A DNA stretch of 64,000 nucleotides from positions 372,001 through 436,000 of the forward strand of contig NZ_CP080506.1 of NCBI RefSeq assembly GCF_020342455.1, written 5' to 3'. Positions 33,636-45,143 of the stretch are shown here, piece after piece. Under the pieces are notes generated by a model. It was not told the DNA's origin. It made no database searches and saw only the letters and a program-made list of their open reading frames with translations. Source of the DNA: Profftia sp020342455. GTDB lineage: Bacteria; Pseudomonadota; Gammaproteobacteria; Enterobacterales; Enterobacteriaceae. Both the position numbers and the translations under genes were made by a program. Position 1 is the stretch's first letter. Every line of letters begins with the position of its first letter.

Positions 33636-36600
33636 ATAATTAATATATAATTATTTTTTAAATAATTTTTTATTAATTATTATATTAATTATTAATATAT
33701 AGAGTTAATTAATTCCTGATATTCTATTTTATGTATAATACATCACATTCTTATTGTTTATCTTCAATTATTTCATTTTTAGAAGGTTATTTAATTCTTC
33801 TCCTTATTAATCTAAGTTATATACATAACTTTATAAAGTTAGATGCTTTATCTAAAAGTGTTATTATTTAGTTTTTTAGGGTATTATTTTCTAGGTAAAT
33901 ATCACTAAAAGAATAATGTAATTAATTTTTAAAGTTAGTTATTAATGATCTATATAATACTCTTTTATAAAGAATATTACAAATATTTAGATATTTTATA
34001 TTAATAAATATTATGACTTTATTAAGTATCATAAATAATACTATAATAGTTATTAATAGATAGTACTTTCTTGTAGAAAATTTGTTACTTCTGGTGTATA
34101 CGTACTTAGTTTATCTTGAAAATTAGTATTAATTTACATTATTAATATATTTTATTTAGATTTTTAATCTAACATAATAGATCTATTTTCATCTCTAAAT
34201 ATTACCAAAATAATATTTTATTAACTATATTAATTGCAATATATCTTCTATGAATGTTCACAGGTATAAAGCAGGTTAATAACCTACTATTATAATTATT
34301 GTTTTATTAAATCTTTTTAAAACATACAATTAAAGAAGAAAACACTGATCATCATAAGGTAGTGATTATTTCTTTTTAGTTTAGTTATTAAAGTATTAAT
34401 TTTTTTAATAAAGATGGAAAATAGTATGTAGTATTACTTGTTACTGAAGTAACATACTTATAAAATATTCTGGAAATAAATTATAGGAAGATATTCTATC
34501 TTGAAATAGAGGGTATTTAAGGAACATTAATTTGATTAGTTTGAGTTAGTAAAAAAATTAATACTAAAAGATATACCGCATTAATTATAGTGTTTTAGCT
34601 AAATTATTTATGATATTTTTCTAGTATTTTAGTGTATAAAAAATTCTTATTAATATATTAAGTTAAATAACTATCCACGAAATACTTGAGGAATACTATT
34701 AATATTAATTATCATTAAAATTTAATACTAAATATAATATTAAGTATAATAGATAATTATCATGATTTCAGTTAATCATATACTTTATTCTAGCTAGTAT
34801 AGGAATTGTAGTATTACTTGGGGAATACCTTAAATAGTATAATATTTAACAAATATCTAATTGCGTTATATATAATGTATTATCTAATAATGTTATTACT
34901 GTTTGCTAACAGATGATTAGATTAATAATCTAGTCAATGTTTTATTCATTACTTCTAATAATAACAATAAAAAATAGAGGTAGTAAGTAATAGTCAGTAT
35001 AAAATTACTAGTCAATTCCATTGAATTATACCAATTCATCACTCATTAATAGATTTTTAGATAAAAGTATATAAATTTTAGCTTAATATAATAATCTTAA
35101 CCAGTAAGGTATTTAGAATTATAACTAGAAGAAAAAACCAGTAGATGGGGTTTTATAATCTGAAGATTGGTGAATAACTAGATTATATTTACTTTTGTTT
35201 TTAGTTTTTTTTGTTTAAAGAAAACACTATAGATAAAATAATAAAATATAAGATAAAATTAATGTAACTTAACTGGAAGAACTTTTTTTAGAAAAAATTA
35301 TAAAATTTATTCTAATTTTTATTAATATTAAATATTTTTACCCAACTCTTACTATTCCTAAGATATTGATTCTATATATTTTGTATTTATATAATTCATT
35401 CTAATAATATAATACTACTGGTACAAAGATATTGATGGACAACTTTTTATTTTTAGATCTTTCTATGAGTTACATAAGACTTATAGGAAAATTTTTCTTT
35501 TATTTTGTTATAAATAAAAGGATAAAATCAATATTTATATATTATAAATATTTTATTTTATAAGTAGATTCTAATGGATATTTCATAGTTTTTCATCCTA
35601 TTAAGTATAAAAATCCAGTTTACTTGTCTGCTTTTATTAAATATATTATGCAGTATTAATATTGTATTATCAGGATTCTTACTTTTCATAAGTAGTAAAT
35701 GTAACATCAAGATACCTTGACTCTAACTTTATGAAGTATAGTTTTCAAAAGTTTTTTAAAAAATATTTTACCTAAATACTGTGGATATTATTAAGGGAAA
35801 AGAGTTTATAGGTATAAATATTTAAATACTAATTTATTAAAAATAATAATATATAAATATACTAGGATATATATATTATTAAGGTAGAAGTAATTTATTT
35901 ACATCTTTAACTACCTTATTTATTAAATTTATAAAAATTTTTTTAATAATTTTAAATATCTCTTAAAGATTCTCTATGTTTTTATGAATATAAAAGAAAA
36001 TCAGATTAGGTTTTGTATTAGCAATCATATGTAGGTTAAGTATAATTTAATAGTTAATAAAAAGTATTTTTATTTATTTTTATATAAATAGTATAAGTTT
36101 ATTACTTACTAGGTTTTATTAATTATACTAATATTTTAAATATATATAATATACACTTAGCGATATCATATTAAGTAACTGGCATAAAAATAATTTACTT
36201 TATAAATATAAATGTAGTTATTGTAAGAATATTAATATAATTTTAGTAAAAGTTTTATATTTATTTAAAATTATTTCTTCTTTAAAATTCTTCCTGGACT
36301 ATATCATAATAGTTAATAATATATTCTTACTCTGCGCGATAATAATGTCTATTAAAAATAATATTCATTTTACTTGGAATAAACTTTCTAGGTTTGCATT
36401 GTTAATAAATATTTAGACTAAATTATATAGTATGTGAAATTATATGAAGAACATTATCTTTATTTGATAAAAAAATAAGATTTATTTATATCTGAATTAA
36501 TTGAGTTTAATTATATTATATATGTAACATAAAATATCTTATAATAAGTATTGAAGATATTTTTATTTTCCATTACTAAATAAGAATACTAGTAATACAT

Positions 36601-37149
36601 ATACTAGGTATTTACAAGAAGATATAATAAGATTAATGAACGATATAATATTTATTGTTATATAATAATATATTGTATATTTATAAAAATAAAATAATAT
36701 AAAGTAAAGCTATATAGTGTAAGGTATTTTTAAAATTTTAATTTTATCTTTCTAATTAACATTTATGTTAGTAAGAATTATAAGAATAACTTCTTTTATA
36801 TAAGTATATGTTAATATAAATTAGATATCCTCTAATAATATTACTAATAATTTAATCTAATTTACATAATATCTTTATAACAAGATATTAACAATATTAA
36901 GATAAAAGTTTTACTTCTTAATATTCAGTATATTATATAAGAGAGATTATAATTTTATTATGATGTAATCATACATCTAAATTTATTTTAGTATACTATA
37001 GTGATATATCTAATGAATTGATTAGATTATAAAAATAAAAAATGTATTTAAATGATATTTAATTTAATAATTATAGAAAATAAACATAAATATAAAAATA
37101 TTTATATACTAAAGAAGAATTATTGATTTTTTTATAAAAAAATTCTCTA

Positions 37150-37186
37150 AGTTATATAACTTAATTAAAAGTTAAGTTATATAACT
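37150..37186. repeat. perfect 15-bp inverted repeat
   Basis: Arms 37150-37164 and 37172-37186 (AGTTATATAACTTAA type) with a 7-base loop. More than 1 kb from any gene; no T-run follows. Confidence 0.8.
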
Positions 37187-38231
37187 AATAATACCTTATC
37201 AACTATATTGATTAAAATAATATATACTACTTATATCTTATAATGATATAAATATCATTATGCCAACCATTAAAGAGAGAAAGAAGAGGTTTTTTGACTA
37301 GTATAAATAATAATATCCTTAAGTATATCTTTAGATATGTTATTAGTAACATCTCATATATAAAGGTATGATTTATTTAACCCAAATTAGTATCATTCTG
37401 TTAAGAAATTATAAATTTATTAATTAATAAGTTCAAAATAAGTGCATTTAGTAGTCATTCATTTATTAGATATAAATTAATGCTTCTTATATAAAAATAA
37501 CTTTTTACCTTAAAAATATAATTTAAGATAGTACTTTTGAAGTAATTATTATAAAGTCTTATTAAGATATGTTAATAGTATATTGAATATAGTGTTTATG
37601 ATAAAAATCATAAATACTATACTATTAAAATTTTATTTGCATATTATTTTATTTTTTGTTCTTAATCTATATTCATTATAGTAAAGAAAAAAGATCTATA
37701 ATAATAAATAAGAATCTAATATTCTGCATTTAAATCACTATATTAATAGTAAAACTCTATTTTATAAGAAATTCTAAAGAATATTTTATTTATAATCTCT
37801 CTAGTATTATTTAACTTTATATTACATAATAAATGTAAATTAAGGGTAAAAATTTTATATAGAATAAATATTCTATTTTATATAAATAATGACTCATAAT
37901 AATTTCACTTTAAACTAATTTTATTATATTTCTATTAAGAAATACTTTTATAAAGAGCATGAGAATAAATAAGATACAATAAGAAGATATCTTGTTTATA
38001 AGGATCAATATTTTAGTCTTTTAGAATACATTATCATTTCCATGTATATTTTATATAACAGGCTATATATTAGTCCATTGATATGCTAAGTTAGCATACT
38101 TAATTAAAATATTATATTTTCTAAGAAATTTAGAAATTTTAATGAAAGTTTTACAGCACATGTTTACTTAGCTTAAATTTTATTCGTGGCATTAGTTAGA
38201 TGTAATAATAAAAGCTAAAGGATATATAGTT

Positions 38232-39995
38232 ATGCGCACTCATTATTGTGGGCAGTTAAATTTATCTCATCAAGGACAGGAAGTAATGCTTTGCGGTTGG
38301 GTAAATAGTCGACGTGATCTAGGTGGTTTAATTTTTATTGATTTACGTGATTGCGAAGGTATTATACAGGTGTTATTCGCTCCAGAGTATCAAGAAATTT
38401 TTCAGAAAGCAGCAAAACTTCGTAATGAATTCTGTGTGCAAGTTAATTGCATCATTCATGCACGTCCAGAGAGACAAAAAAATTATAATATGTCTACAGG
38501 TGAAATAGAAGCAATATGTAGTAAATTAACTATTATAAATAGCTCTAAACCATTACCAATTGATTTTACTCAGAAAAATAGTGAAGAGAAACGTTTAAAA
38601 TATCGTTATCTTGATCTACGTCGTCCCGAGATGGCTAGATATATTAAAACGCGTGCACAAATTACCACTCTTGTGCGTCGCTTTATGGATGAAAATAATT
38701 TTCTTGATATTGAGACTCCTATGTTGACCAAAGCTACACCTGAAGGTGCGCGTGATTATTTAATACCCAGTCGTGTACATAAAGGTAAGTTTTACGCATT
38801 ACCTCAGTCTCCACAAGTGTTTAAACAGCTATTAATGATATCAGGTTTTGATCGTTATTATCAGATTGTAAAGTGCTTCCGTGATGAAGACTTACGTTCT
38901 GATCGTCAACCTGAATTTACACAAATTGATGTAGAAACTTCTTTTATGAGTTCAAAACAAGTACGTCAAATAATGGAAGAGTTAATTCGTTTTTTATGGA
39001 GAGGTATAAAAGATATTGAGTTAGGTACTTTTCCAGTAATGACTTTTTCTGACGCTATACTTCATTATGGATCTGATAAGCCAGATTTACGTAATCCTCT
39101 TAAGCTTATAGATATTACTGATCTAGTAAAAAATATTGATTTATCATTTTTATCAGGATTAGTAAATAACTTAAAAAGTTATGTAATTGCATTGCGTATT
39201 CCTGGTGGAGCTTATTTAACACGTAAGACTATTGATTCATATATTGCTTTTGTGGGTATATATGGTGCTAAAGGATTGGCATGGATAAAAATTAATGATC
39301 TTGATGCAGGTATTAAAGGTATTCAAGGTTCATTTACTAAATTTTTAAATAATCACGTTTTAGAGTTAATACTTAAACGTACTAATTCACAAAATAAAGA
39401 TATACTTTTCTTTGGCGCAGATATTAAAAAAATTATTACTAATGCTTTTGGTGCACTGCGTATAAAATTAGGCTACGAATTAAAATTAATCAATGAAGAG
39501 AGCTTAGCTCCGTTATGGATTATAAATTTTCCAGTATTTAAAAGTAACGATAAAGGTAATTTAGATTCAATGCATCACCCTTTTACTGCACCACTAAATA
39601 TGTCTATAACTGAGTTGCAAGCGTATCCATTATGTGCTATTGCTGATGCATATGATATGGTTGTAAATGGTTATGAAGTGGGCAGTGGTTCTGTTCGCAT
39701 TAATAATAGTGCAATGCAAGAAGCTGTGTTTGATATTCTTAATATTTCTAAACAAGCACAACTAGATAAGTTTGGTTTTCTTTTAGACGCTTTAAAATAT
39801 GGTACACCGCCACATGCGGGTTTTGCATTTGGTTTAGATCGTTTAGTTATGTTATTAACTGGCACTAGTAACATTCGTGATGTTATCGCTTTTCCTAAAA
39901 CAACTGCTGCGTCTGATCTTTTATCAGATGCTCCAAGTATTATAAATCACAAGGTACTACAAGAACTTTCTATTTCCTTGGTTACTAAAAAGTAA
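38232..39995 (+). CDS. aspS: aspartyl-tRNA synthetase
   Basis: 587 residues (E. coli 590), bacterial-type AspRS. The N-terminal OB-fold anticodon-binding domain contains LCGWVNSRRDLGGLIFIDLRD. Class II catalytic motifs: motif 1 around FLDIETPMLTKATPEGARD, motif 2 FRDEDLRSDRQPEFTQID, and motif 3 GFAFGLDRLVMLLTG. The bacterial GAD insertion domain in the middle is kept but is the most diverged part (around residues 295-410). It charges the tRNA-Asp encoded at 20.5 kb. ATG 38232 fits the family N-terminus (MRTHYCGQL) with AAGGA upstream. In E. coli nudB follows; here there is a gene-free gap and then yebC. Confidence 0.97.
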   Translation: MRTHYCGQLNLSHQGQEVMLCGWVNSRRDLGGLIFIDLRDCEGIIQVLFAPEYQEIFQKAAKLRNEFCVQVNCIIHARPERQKNYNMSTGEIEAICSKLTIINSSKPLPIDFTQKNSEEKRLKYRYLDLRRPEMARYIKTRAQITTLVRRFMDENNFLDIETPMLTKATPEGARDYLIPSRVHKGKFYALPQSPQVFKQLLMISGFDRYYQIVKCFRDEDLRSDRQPEFTQIDVETSFMSSKQVRQIMEELIRFLWRGIKDIELGTFPVMTFSDAILHYGSDKPDLRNPLKLIDITDLVKNIDLSFLSGLVNNLKSYVIALRIPGGAYLTRKTIDSYIAFVGIYGAKGLAWIKINDLDAGIKGIQGSFTKFLNNHVLELILKRTNSQNKDILFFGADIKKIITNAFGALRIKLGYELKLINEESLAPLWIINFPVFKSNDKGNLDSMHHPFTAPLNMSITELQAYPLCAIADAYDMVVNGYEVGSGSVRINNSAMQEAVFDILNISKQAQLDKFGFLLDALKYGTPPHAGFAFGLDRLVMLLTGTSNIRDVIAFPKTTAASDLLSDAPSIINHKVLQELSISLVTKK

Positions 39996-40461
39996 TAATA
40001 TACCAACTCTAATCGTTATTAGATTCTTAAGAAATTATATAATAGTAGATAAATAAAAGTACTTTAATATTTTAGTAGATCTTTTAGTATGATCTTGATC
40101 AATTATGTTTAATATCTCATATAATTATCAATAGATTTGAATCTATATTTAGTATAGTAAATAATAGTTAAATTGCTGTATATTAAAATTATATAATACT
40201 TTTTTATAAAACTATGGTTAGTGATTTTATATAAAGATATAATTCTTTTATATAATTAGTTAACTAGAGTATTCAGTTCTACCTATTTATATTATTTTTT
40301 TGAAAAATTATCAGGACATAGGTAAAATTCTGTAAGAATAATTTAATAGAATCTTGTGTTACATCGTAATATCTTTATAAGATCAGTTGTTTACTGTAAA
40401 TTACCAATAAAAATATATATTTTATCTCTTAAAATACTCTACAGTTTAAGTGAAGATACAT
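39996..40461. other. gap where nudB is expected
   Basis: 466 bases between aspS and yebC, AT-rich with no open frame. In E. coli the 453-bp nudB lies between them, so the gap is about the size of the missing gene. I cannot read any NudB motif, including the Nudix box. It contains the small hairpin at 40008-40028. Confidence 0.5.
40008..40028 (+). terminator. possible aspS terminator
   Basis: 6-bp stem TCTAAT/ATTAGA around a CGTT tetraloop followed by TTCTT, about 13 bases after the aspS stop. Short and AT-rich, hence weak. Confidence 0.35.
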
Positions 40462-41211
40462 ATGGCAGGTCATAGTAAATGGGCAAATACAAAACATCGT
40501 AAAGCTGCTCAAGATTTTAAGCGTGGTAAAAATTTTACTAAAATTATTCGCGAATTAGTAACTGCCGCTAAATTAGGTGGTAGTGATATTAATGCTAATC
40601 CTCGCCTACGTACAGTTATAGATAAGGCTTTATTTAATAATATGTCCCGAGATACTGTAAATCGTGCAATAGCCCGCGGGATTAGTAGTGATAATAATAT
40701 TAATATGGATACAACACTTTATGAAGGATATGGTCCTGGTGGTTCAGCTATCATAGTGAAATGCTTAAGTGACAATCGTAATCGTACTGCAGCTGAAGTG
40801 CGCCACGCTTTTACTAAAACAGGAGGTCATCTAGTTACTAGTGGTTCAGTGTCTTATTTATTTGTTAAGAAAGGTGTTATTTCTTATTCAAAAGTACTAG
40901 ATGAAGATACTTTAATTTATACTGCGTTGGAAGCAGGTGCGGATGATGTAATTACCTATGATGGTGGTGCTATAGATGTTATTACCCCATGGAAAATATT
41001 AAATATAATACAAAATACATTATATAAGAACAGCAATTTAATTGCCGAATTATCTGAAATTTCTATGATTCCTTTTATAAAAATAAAAATAGATTCAGAT
41101 AATGCATTTAAGTTAATGAACCTTATAAATCTTTTAGAAGATTCTGATGATGTACAAGCGGTTTATCATAATTGTAAAGTTCCTGTAGAAGTTATAAATA
41201 CTATGGCATGA
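40462..41211 (+). CDS. yebC: YebC/PmpR family translation/transcription factor
   Basis: 249 residues (E. coli 246). N-terminal MAGHSKWANTKHRKAAQD and FTKIIRELVTAAKLGG are near-invariant; NPRLRTVIDKAL, YEGYGPGGSAIIVKCLSDNRNRTAAEVRHAF and GSVSYLFVKKG follow, with VSMIP-like ISMIPFI in the C-terminal domain. The family was long described as DNA-binding regulators; recent work implicates it in relieving ribosome stalling. I chose ATG 40462 rather than the in-frame GTG at 40450 because it gives the universal MAGHSKW start. In E. coli ruvC, ruvA and ruvB follow; here only gene-free DNA follows. Confidence 0.95.
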   Translation: MAGHSKWANTKHRKAAQDFKRGKNFTKIIRELVTAAKLGGSDINANPRLRTVIDKALFNNMSRDTVNRAIARGISSDNNINMDTTLYEGYGPGGSAIIVKCLSDNRNRTAAEVRHAFTKTGGHLVTSGSVSYLFVKKGVISYSKVLDEDTLIYTALEAGADDVITYDGGAIDVITPWKILNIIQNTLYKNSNLIAELSEISMIPFIKIKIDSDNAFKLMNLINLLEDSDDVQAVYHNCKVPVEVINTMA

Positions 41212-43583
41212 GAATATTATTCTATTATTTAGAAAATATCTCTTCCTATTTCTTGTAGGAAATACAATATAGTATCTTGAGTTAATAAAGTTTATTCTTT
41301 TAGAATTTATTATAGATTATTAATATTTAATTTTAATAATTAACCTATTAGGTAGATATAGTTTGTATAATTCTTATTTGATATAAGTAAATTAATTTTA
41401 GTTAATATATTGATATTGAATAGTTTTATATCTAAATAATAAATTATATTAGTGGTATCTTAGTACATTTTGTACATCTTTCTCTTAAAATAGTTTTAAG
41501 TTGTACTTTGATAAATTTAGGCTTTAAAAGTATATTACAATATTATTTAAAGAAGAAATACTTAGCTTAAATGTATTAAAATATAGTATAAACTTTATAT
41601 ATTGTAGTATATTAATGAGGTGAAAATACTTTATAGATATATAAGTATGATATACATATTTTAATATAATATTATAATTTTATTATATTGTATATAATTA
41701 TATATTATGATTAGGTTAAATGTTATTTAAAGTTATTTAAGAAAATTGAATTTTATATTCTAAATATTACTATTTATTATATAATAAAATGTATATTTTA
41801 TATATATCAGTATAACACTGTAATAACATTTTAAATAATGTTATTACAAGGATCTTATATCCTTAATATAGATATTAACATTATAGTATAACCTATATTT
41901 TTATTAAAAGATTGGGTATCTCTAATTTATTATTGAAGATTTTACCTTCTTATTATATAATAAAATGTTATTATGTAATTTATACTATATAATTATATTA
42001 TTATTATATTTATTTGATATAAATTATACATAATTTATATGTTTTAAAATTTTTATGGCAAGATGATATATCTTGGTACACACATAGTGTATTCTTTTAA
42101 AGAAAAAACTATCTTTATCTATTGATGCAATATTTATGATTTAGTAGTCAGTTATTATCTTTGCTGTGTTCTATTTACCAGTATATAATATTTTTATATT
42201 ATTAAACTATTTACATAAAGTATATTTATTATTTTTGGTAGATATACAGTTAATCAAATTTATACTGATTTATTTTTTAATTAGTGAAAATTTCAGTAAT
42301 ATATAAAATTATATCTGTATAGTGAAAAATAAGAAACTTATGTATTTGTCTATATTATGTCTATAATACCGTATTTTACATAATAAATATTATGATATAT
42401 ATGTATCATGTATGTCTTAAATATTCTAAGACCCAATAATATTAGTTGATATGATTATATCATAGTAAACACAGTAAGTTTTATGATATCACATAATCTA
42501 AGATTTAATATTTAAAAGATTATTTTATTTATAATAAAATTATTATATCACTACTATAGTTTATTTAATAATGTTAATTGACATACACCTTACTACATAT
42601 TATTAATGTATAGTAAATTTATGATTGAACTATTAGTTTTATCAGATTACAATATCATTGTTTTGTAATTTTAACAAAAGTACACTACATATTTTTAATA
42701 ATCTATATATAATTAGTTATTTGTATATCAAAAATATTATTTGGATAAATATATATTATTATATTAAAAATAAAGACCAATATTTTCAAGGTATTTATTT
42801 TATTTATAAACTTTTAATGTTTTGTGATTAAAAATCCAAGTATTTCTGACTTATAGTAATGTACTAAATAACGCAGATAGGGTAACTTTAAATTATTATA
42901 TTTTATATTTTATAAATAAATAACTTTAAAAGAACTTAATTAGCGCAAAAAATTTTTTAAAATTAGATTTATTTAACTAATCCTTAAGTTATACATATCA
43001 AGATTATGATAAATAGTTTAGTCAAATTATAAAGAATCATAAAAATATTATTTTATTTTATTTATAGAAAAACATACATTCGTTTCTATTAATAATTTCT
43101 TGTTTTTTTGCATAAGAAATGTTTATCGGAAGATAATTAGTATTATTTTATGCATAAGATTACTTTAAATTAAATATTTTTATGTTTTTTTGATGAAAAA
43201 TTTATTATTTAGTAGCTACGTATTCAATAATGTTTTATCTATATTATAGATTCAAGCAATAATTAATTCTAAAATTTATAGTATGTACCCTTATTATTTA
43301 ATATGAAAGATTTATAATAATTAAATATTTATTATTTTATATGGTTGTATTTTCTTAATTATATAATCTATAATTTAAGTTAATTAAAGTAATTATTACT
43401 ATTTATAGAATAATATAAAATTCATTCATACAATCTTTAACTATTTTATATCTTTAATCTTACTATATTTAATAGCAAGATGGTATTATTTAATAATATG
43501 ATAAATAATCAATGAATTATCTATTCTTTTAACAAAAAAAGTTATTTAGGATGTATTATTAAGTTAAATCTCAGTATGTTTCT
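41212..43583. other. gene-free tract where ruvCAB is expected
   Basis: About 2.4 kb, no supported gene. In E. coli ruvC follows yebC, then ruvAB; nothing of these can be read. Contains the paired hairpins at 41819-41867. Confidence 0.55.
41819..41867. repeat. paired hairpins, copy 1
   Basis: A perfect 12-bp hairpin (TGTAATAACATT at 41819-41830 with its complement at 41837-41848, 6-base loop) is followed at once by a second small hairpin AGGAT/ATCCT (41849-41853, 41859-41863). The 19 bases 41849-41867 match 61264-61282 at 18 positions, and there too a TGTA...TACA hairpin lies just before. Confidence 0.7.
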
Positions 43584-45110
43584 TTAGAAATTTTCTTCTT
43601 CTACTAACAATCGATATCCTTCTGTATACTGCCAGTATAACTTTTCTTTTTCTATGTCAACTTGTAAAATATTATTTTGTTTTAGATATCCTTTTGGAAA
43701 ATACAAGATCCATTGGAAATTATAAGTTAATAATTTTAGTGATTCAGGTAGTTTACTAGACTGACGTTGCTTATTAAGCAATACAGCAATTCGCAAAATT
43801 TGGATAAGTGGAATGTATTGTTTCTTTTTAAACATAGTAAGATGTGGTAATTCATCTAGTTTTATACTTTTACGATGAAAACGTATTATTGTTGCAAGCA
43901 CTAACTGCTGTTCTTGATGAAATCCAGGTAAACTAGTATTTTGAAGAATATAAGCGGAATGACGATGCATACCTGCATGGTTAATACCTAGACCTACTTC
44001 ATGTAGCATCGCAGCCCATTTTAGTATAGATTCTAACTGTGGATGTATAAGTGTATTATTTTGTATAATCCATTGTGCATATAGTTTTTTGACTGTACAA
44101 AAAACACGTTTTGCTTGCTCTTGGTCTATATGATAATGTTTTGCTAAGCTCTCTGCTGTACGACTACGAATATCTTGATGACTAAAACGTCCTTTCCTTT
44201 CATATAGTACACCCTCTCGTAATGCACTACCTGAAAAACGCAATTTTTTAATAGCTAATGCATCAAAAATTCCATATAGAATAGAAAGACCTGGCACAAA
44301 TACCATTTGACGTTCTTCTGTTAAGCCAGGTAAAGTTAGTTTACTAAAATGTTTATACTTAAGTATTTTATTACTTAATAATGCTAAACGTTTTGATGTA
44401 ATTAACCCATCTTTTTCACCTAACGCGATTAGTACTTCTTGAATAGCTTTAATAGAACCAGATGCTCCTAGTACAGTATCCCAACCTTGGATTTTATATT
44501 TCCATGCTATGTTATTTAATTCTTGTGCTGCCGCATAACGCGCACGTCCTAAATTATTTTTATTGATTTCCCCATCAGGGAAGAATTGACGAGCAAAGTT
44601 TATACATCCCATTTGGCAGCTTTCTATTAGTAGTGGGGAAAAATCCTTACCAATAATTATCTCTGTTGAACCTCCTCCGATATCAACTACCAATATATTA
44701 CCTTGTTCTGGTTGTGTATGTGCTACGCCCATAAAAATCAAGCATGCTTCTTCGTGCCCTGAAATAACTTCAATTTGATAAGGTATAACATTAGCTGCAC
44801 GTTTAAGAAAATCTTTTATATTTGCTGCTTGGCGTAGAGAATGAGTACCAATGATAGAAACGTTTTCTTTAGGAAAACCTTTTAAACGTTCAGCAAATAA
44901 CGCAAGACAGGCAATACCACGTCCTATAGATTCTTCGTTTAGCATATTATTATTATCAAGACTATCAGCTAGATATATGCGTTTTTTTAAGCATGCTAAA
45001 ATTTGAATTGCTCCATGCACAATACGAGCAATAACCATATGAAAACTATTAGATCCTAAATCTATAGCAGCAATTTCTTGTGGCTTATACTTATAATGAG
45101 TAAGAATCAT
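43584..45110 (-). CDS. ppx: exopolyphosphatase
   Basis: 508 residues (E. coli 513). ASKHA-fold N-terminal domains: IAAIDLGSNSFHMVIAR, SGHEEACLIFMGVAHTQP with the catalytic glutamate, VVDIGGGSTEIIIG, and GASGSIKAIQEVL. The C-terminal helical domain has LHEVGLGINHAGMHRHSAYIL and HRKSIKLDELPHLTMFKKKQYIPLIQ. It releases phosphate processively from polyphosphate ends, and the family is also linked to pppGpp hydrolysis. It follows ppk by 33 bases on the same strand, the E. coli ppk-ppx order, so the pair is probably one operon. Only the last few residues are lost compared with E. coli. Confidence 0.95.
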   Translation of the reverse strand: MILTHYKYKPQEIAAIDLGSNSFHMVIARIVHGAIQILACLKKRIYLADSLDNNNMLNEESIGRGIACLALFAERLKGFPKENVSIIGTHSLRQAANIKDFLKRAANVIPYQIEVISGHEEACLIFMGVAHTQPEQGNILVVDIGGGSTEIIIGKDFSPLLIESCQMGCINFARQFFPDGEINKNNLGRARYAAAQELNNIAWKYKIQGWDTVLGASGSIKAIQEVLIALGEKDGLITSKRLALLSNKILKYKHFSKLTLPGLTEERQMVFVPGLSILYGIFDALAIKKLRFSGSALREGVLYERKGRFSHQDIRSRTAESLAKHYHIDQEQAKRVFCTVKKLYAQWIIQNNTLIHPQLESILKWAAMLHEVGLGINHAGMHRHSAYILQNTSLPGFHQEQQLVLATIIRFHRKSIKLDELPHLTMFKKKQYIPLIQILRIAVLLNKQRQSSKLPESLKLLTYNFQWILYFPKGYLKQNNILQVDIEKEKLYWQYTEGYRLLVEEENF

Positions 45111-45143
45111 AATAGATTGTCTTATAAATAAATAGGTTAATTA

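Larger units (their letters stand above)
31309..38231. other. largest gene-free tract (about 6.9 kb)
   Basis: No supported coding frame, tRNA or GC-richer island across about 6.9 kb. It contains a direct repeat of CTACTAGCAT near 31767-31800, nested inverted repeats near 33546-33635 and a perfect 15-bp inverted repeat at 37150-37186 (both listed). I infer several former genes randomised beyond recognition. Translated similarity searches against enterobacterial genes normally upstream of aspS would be the test. Confidence 0.6.
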
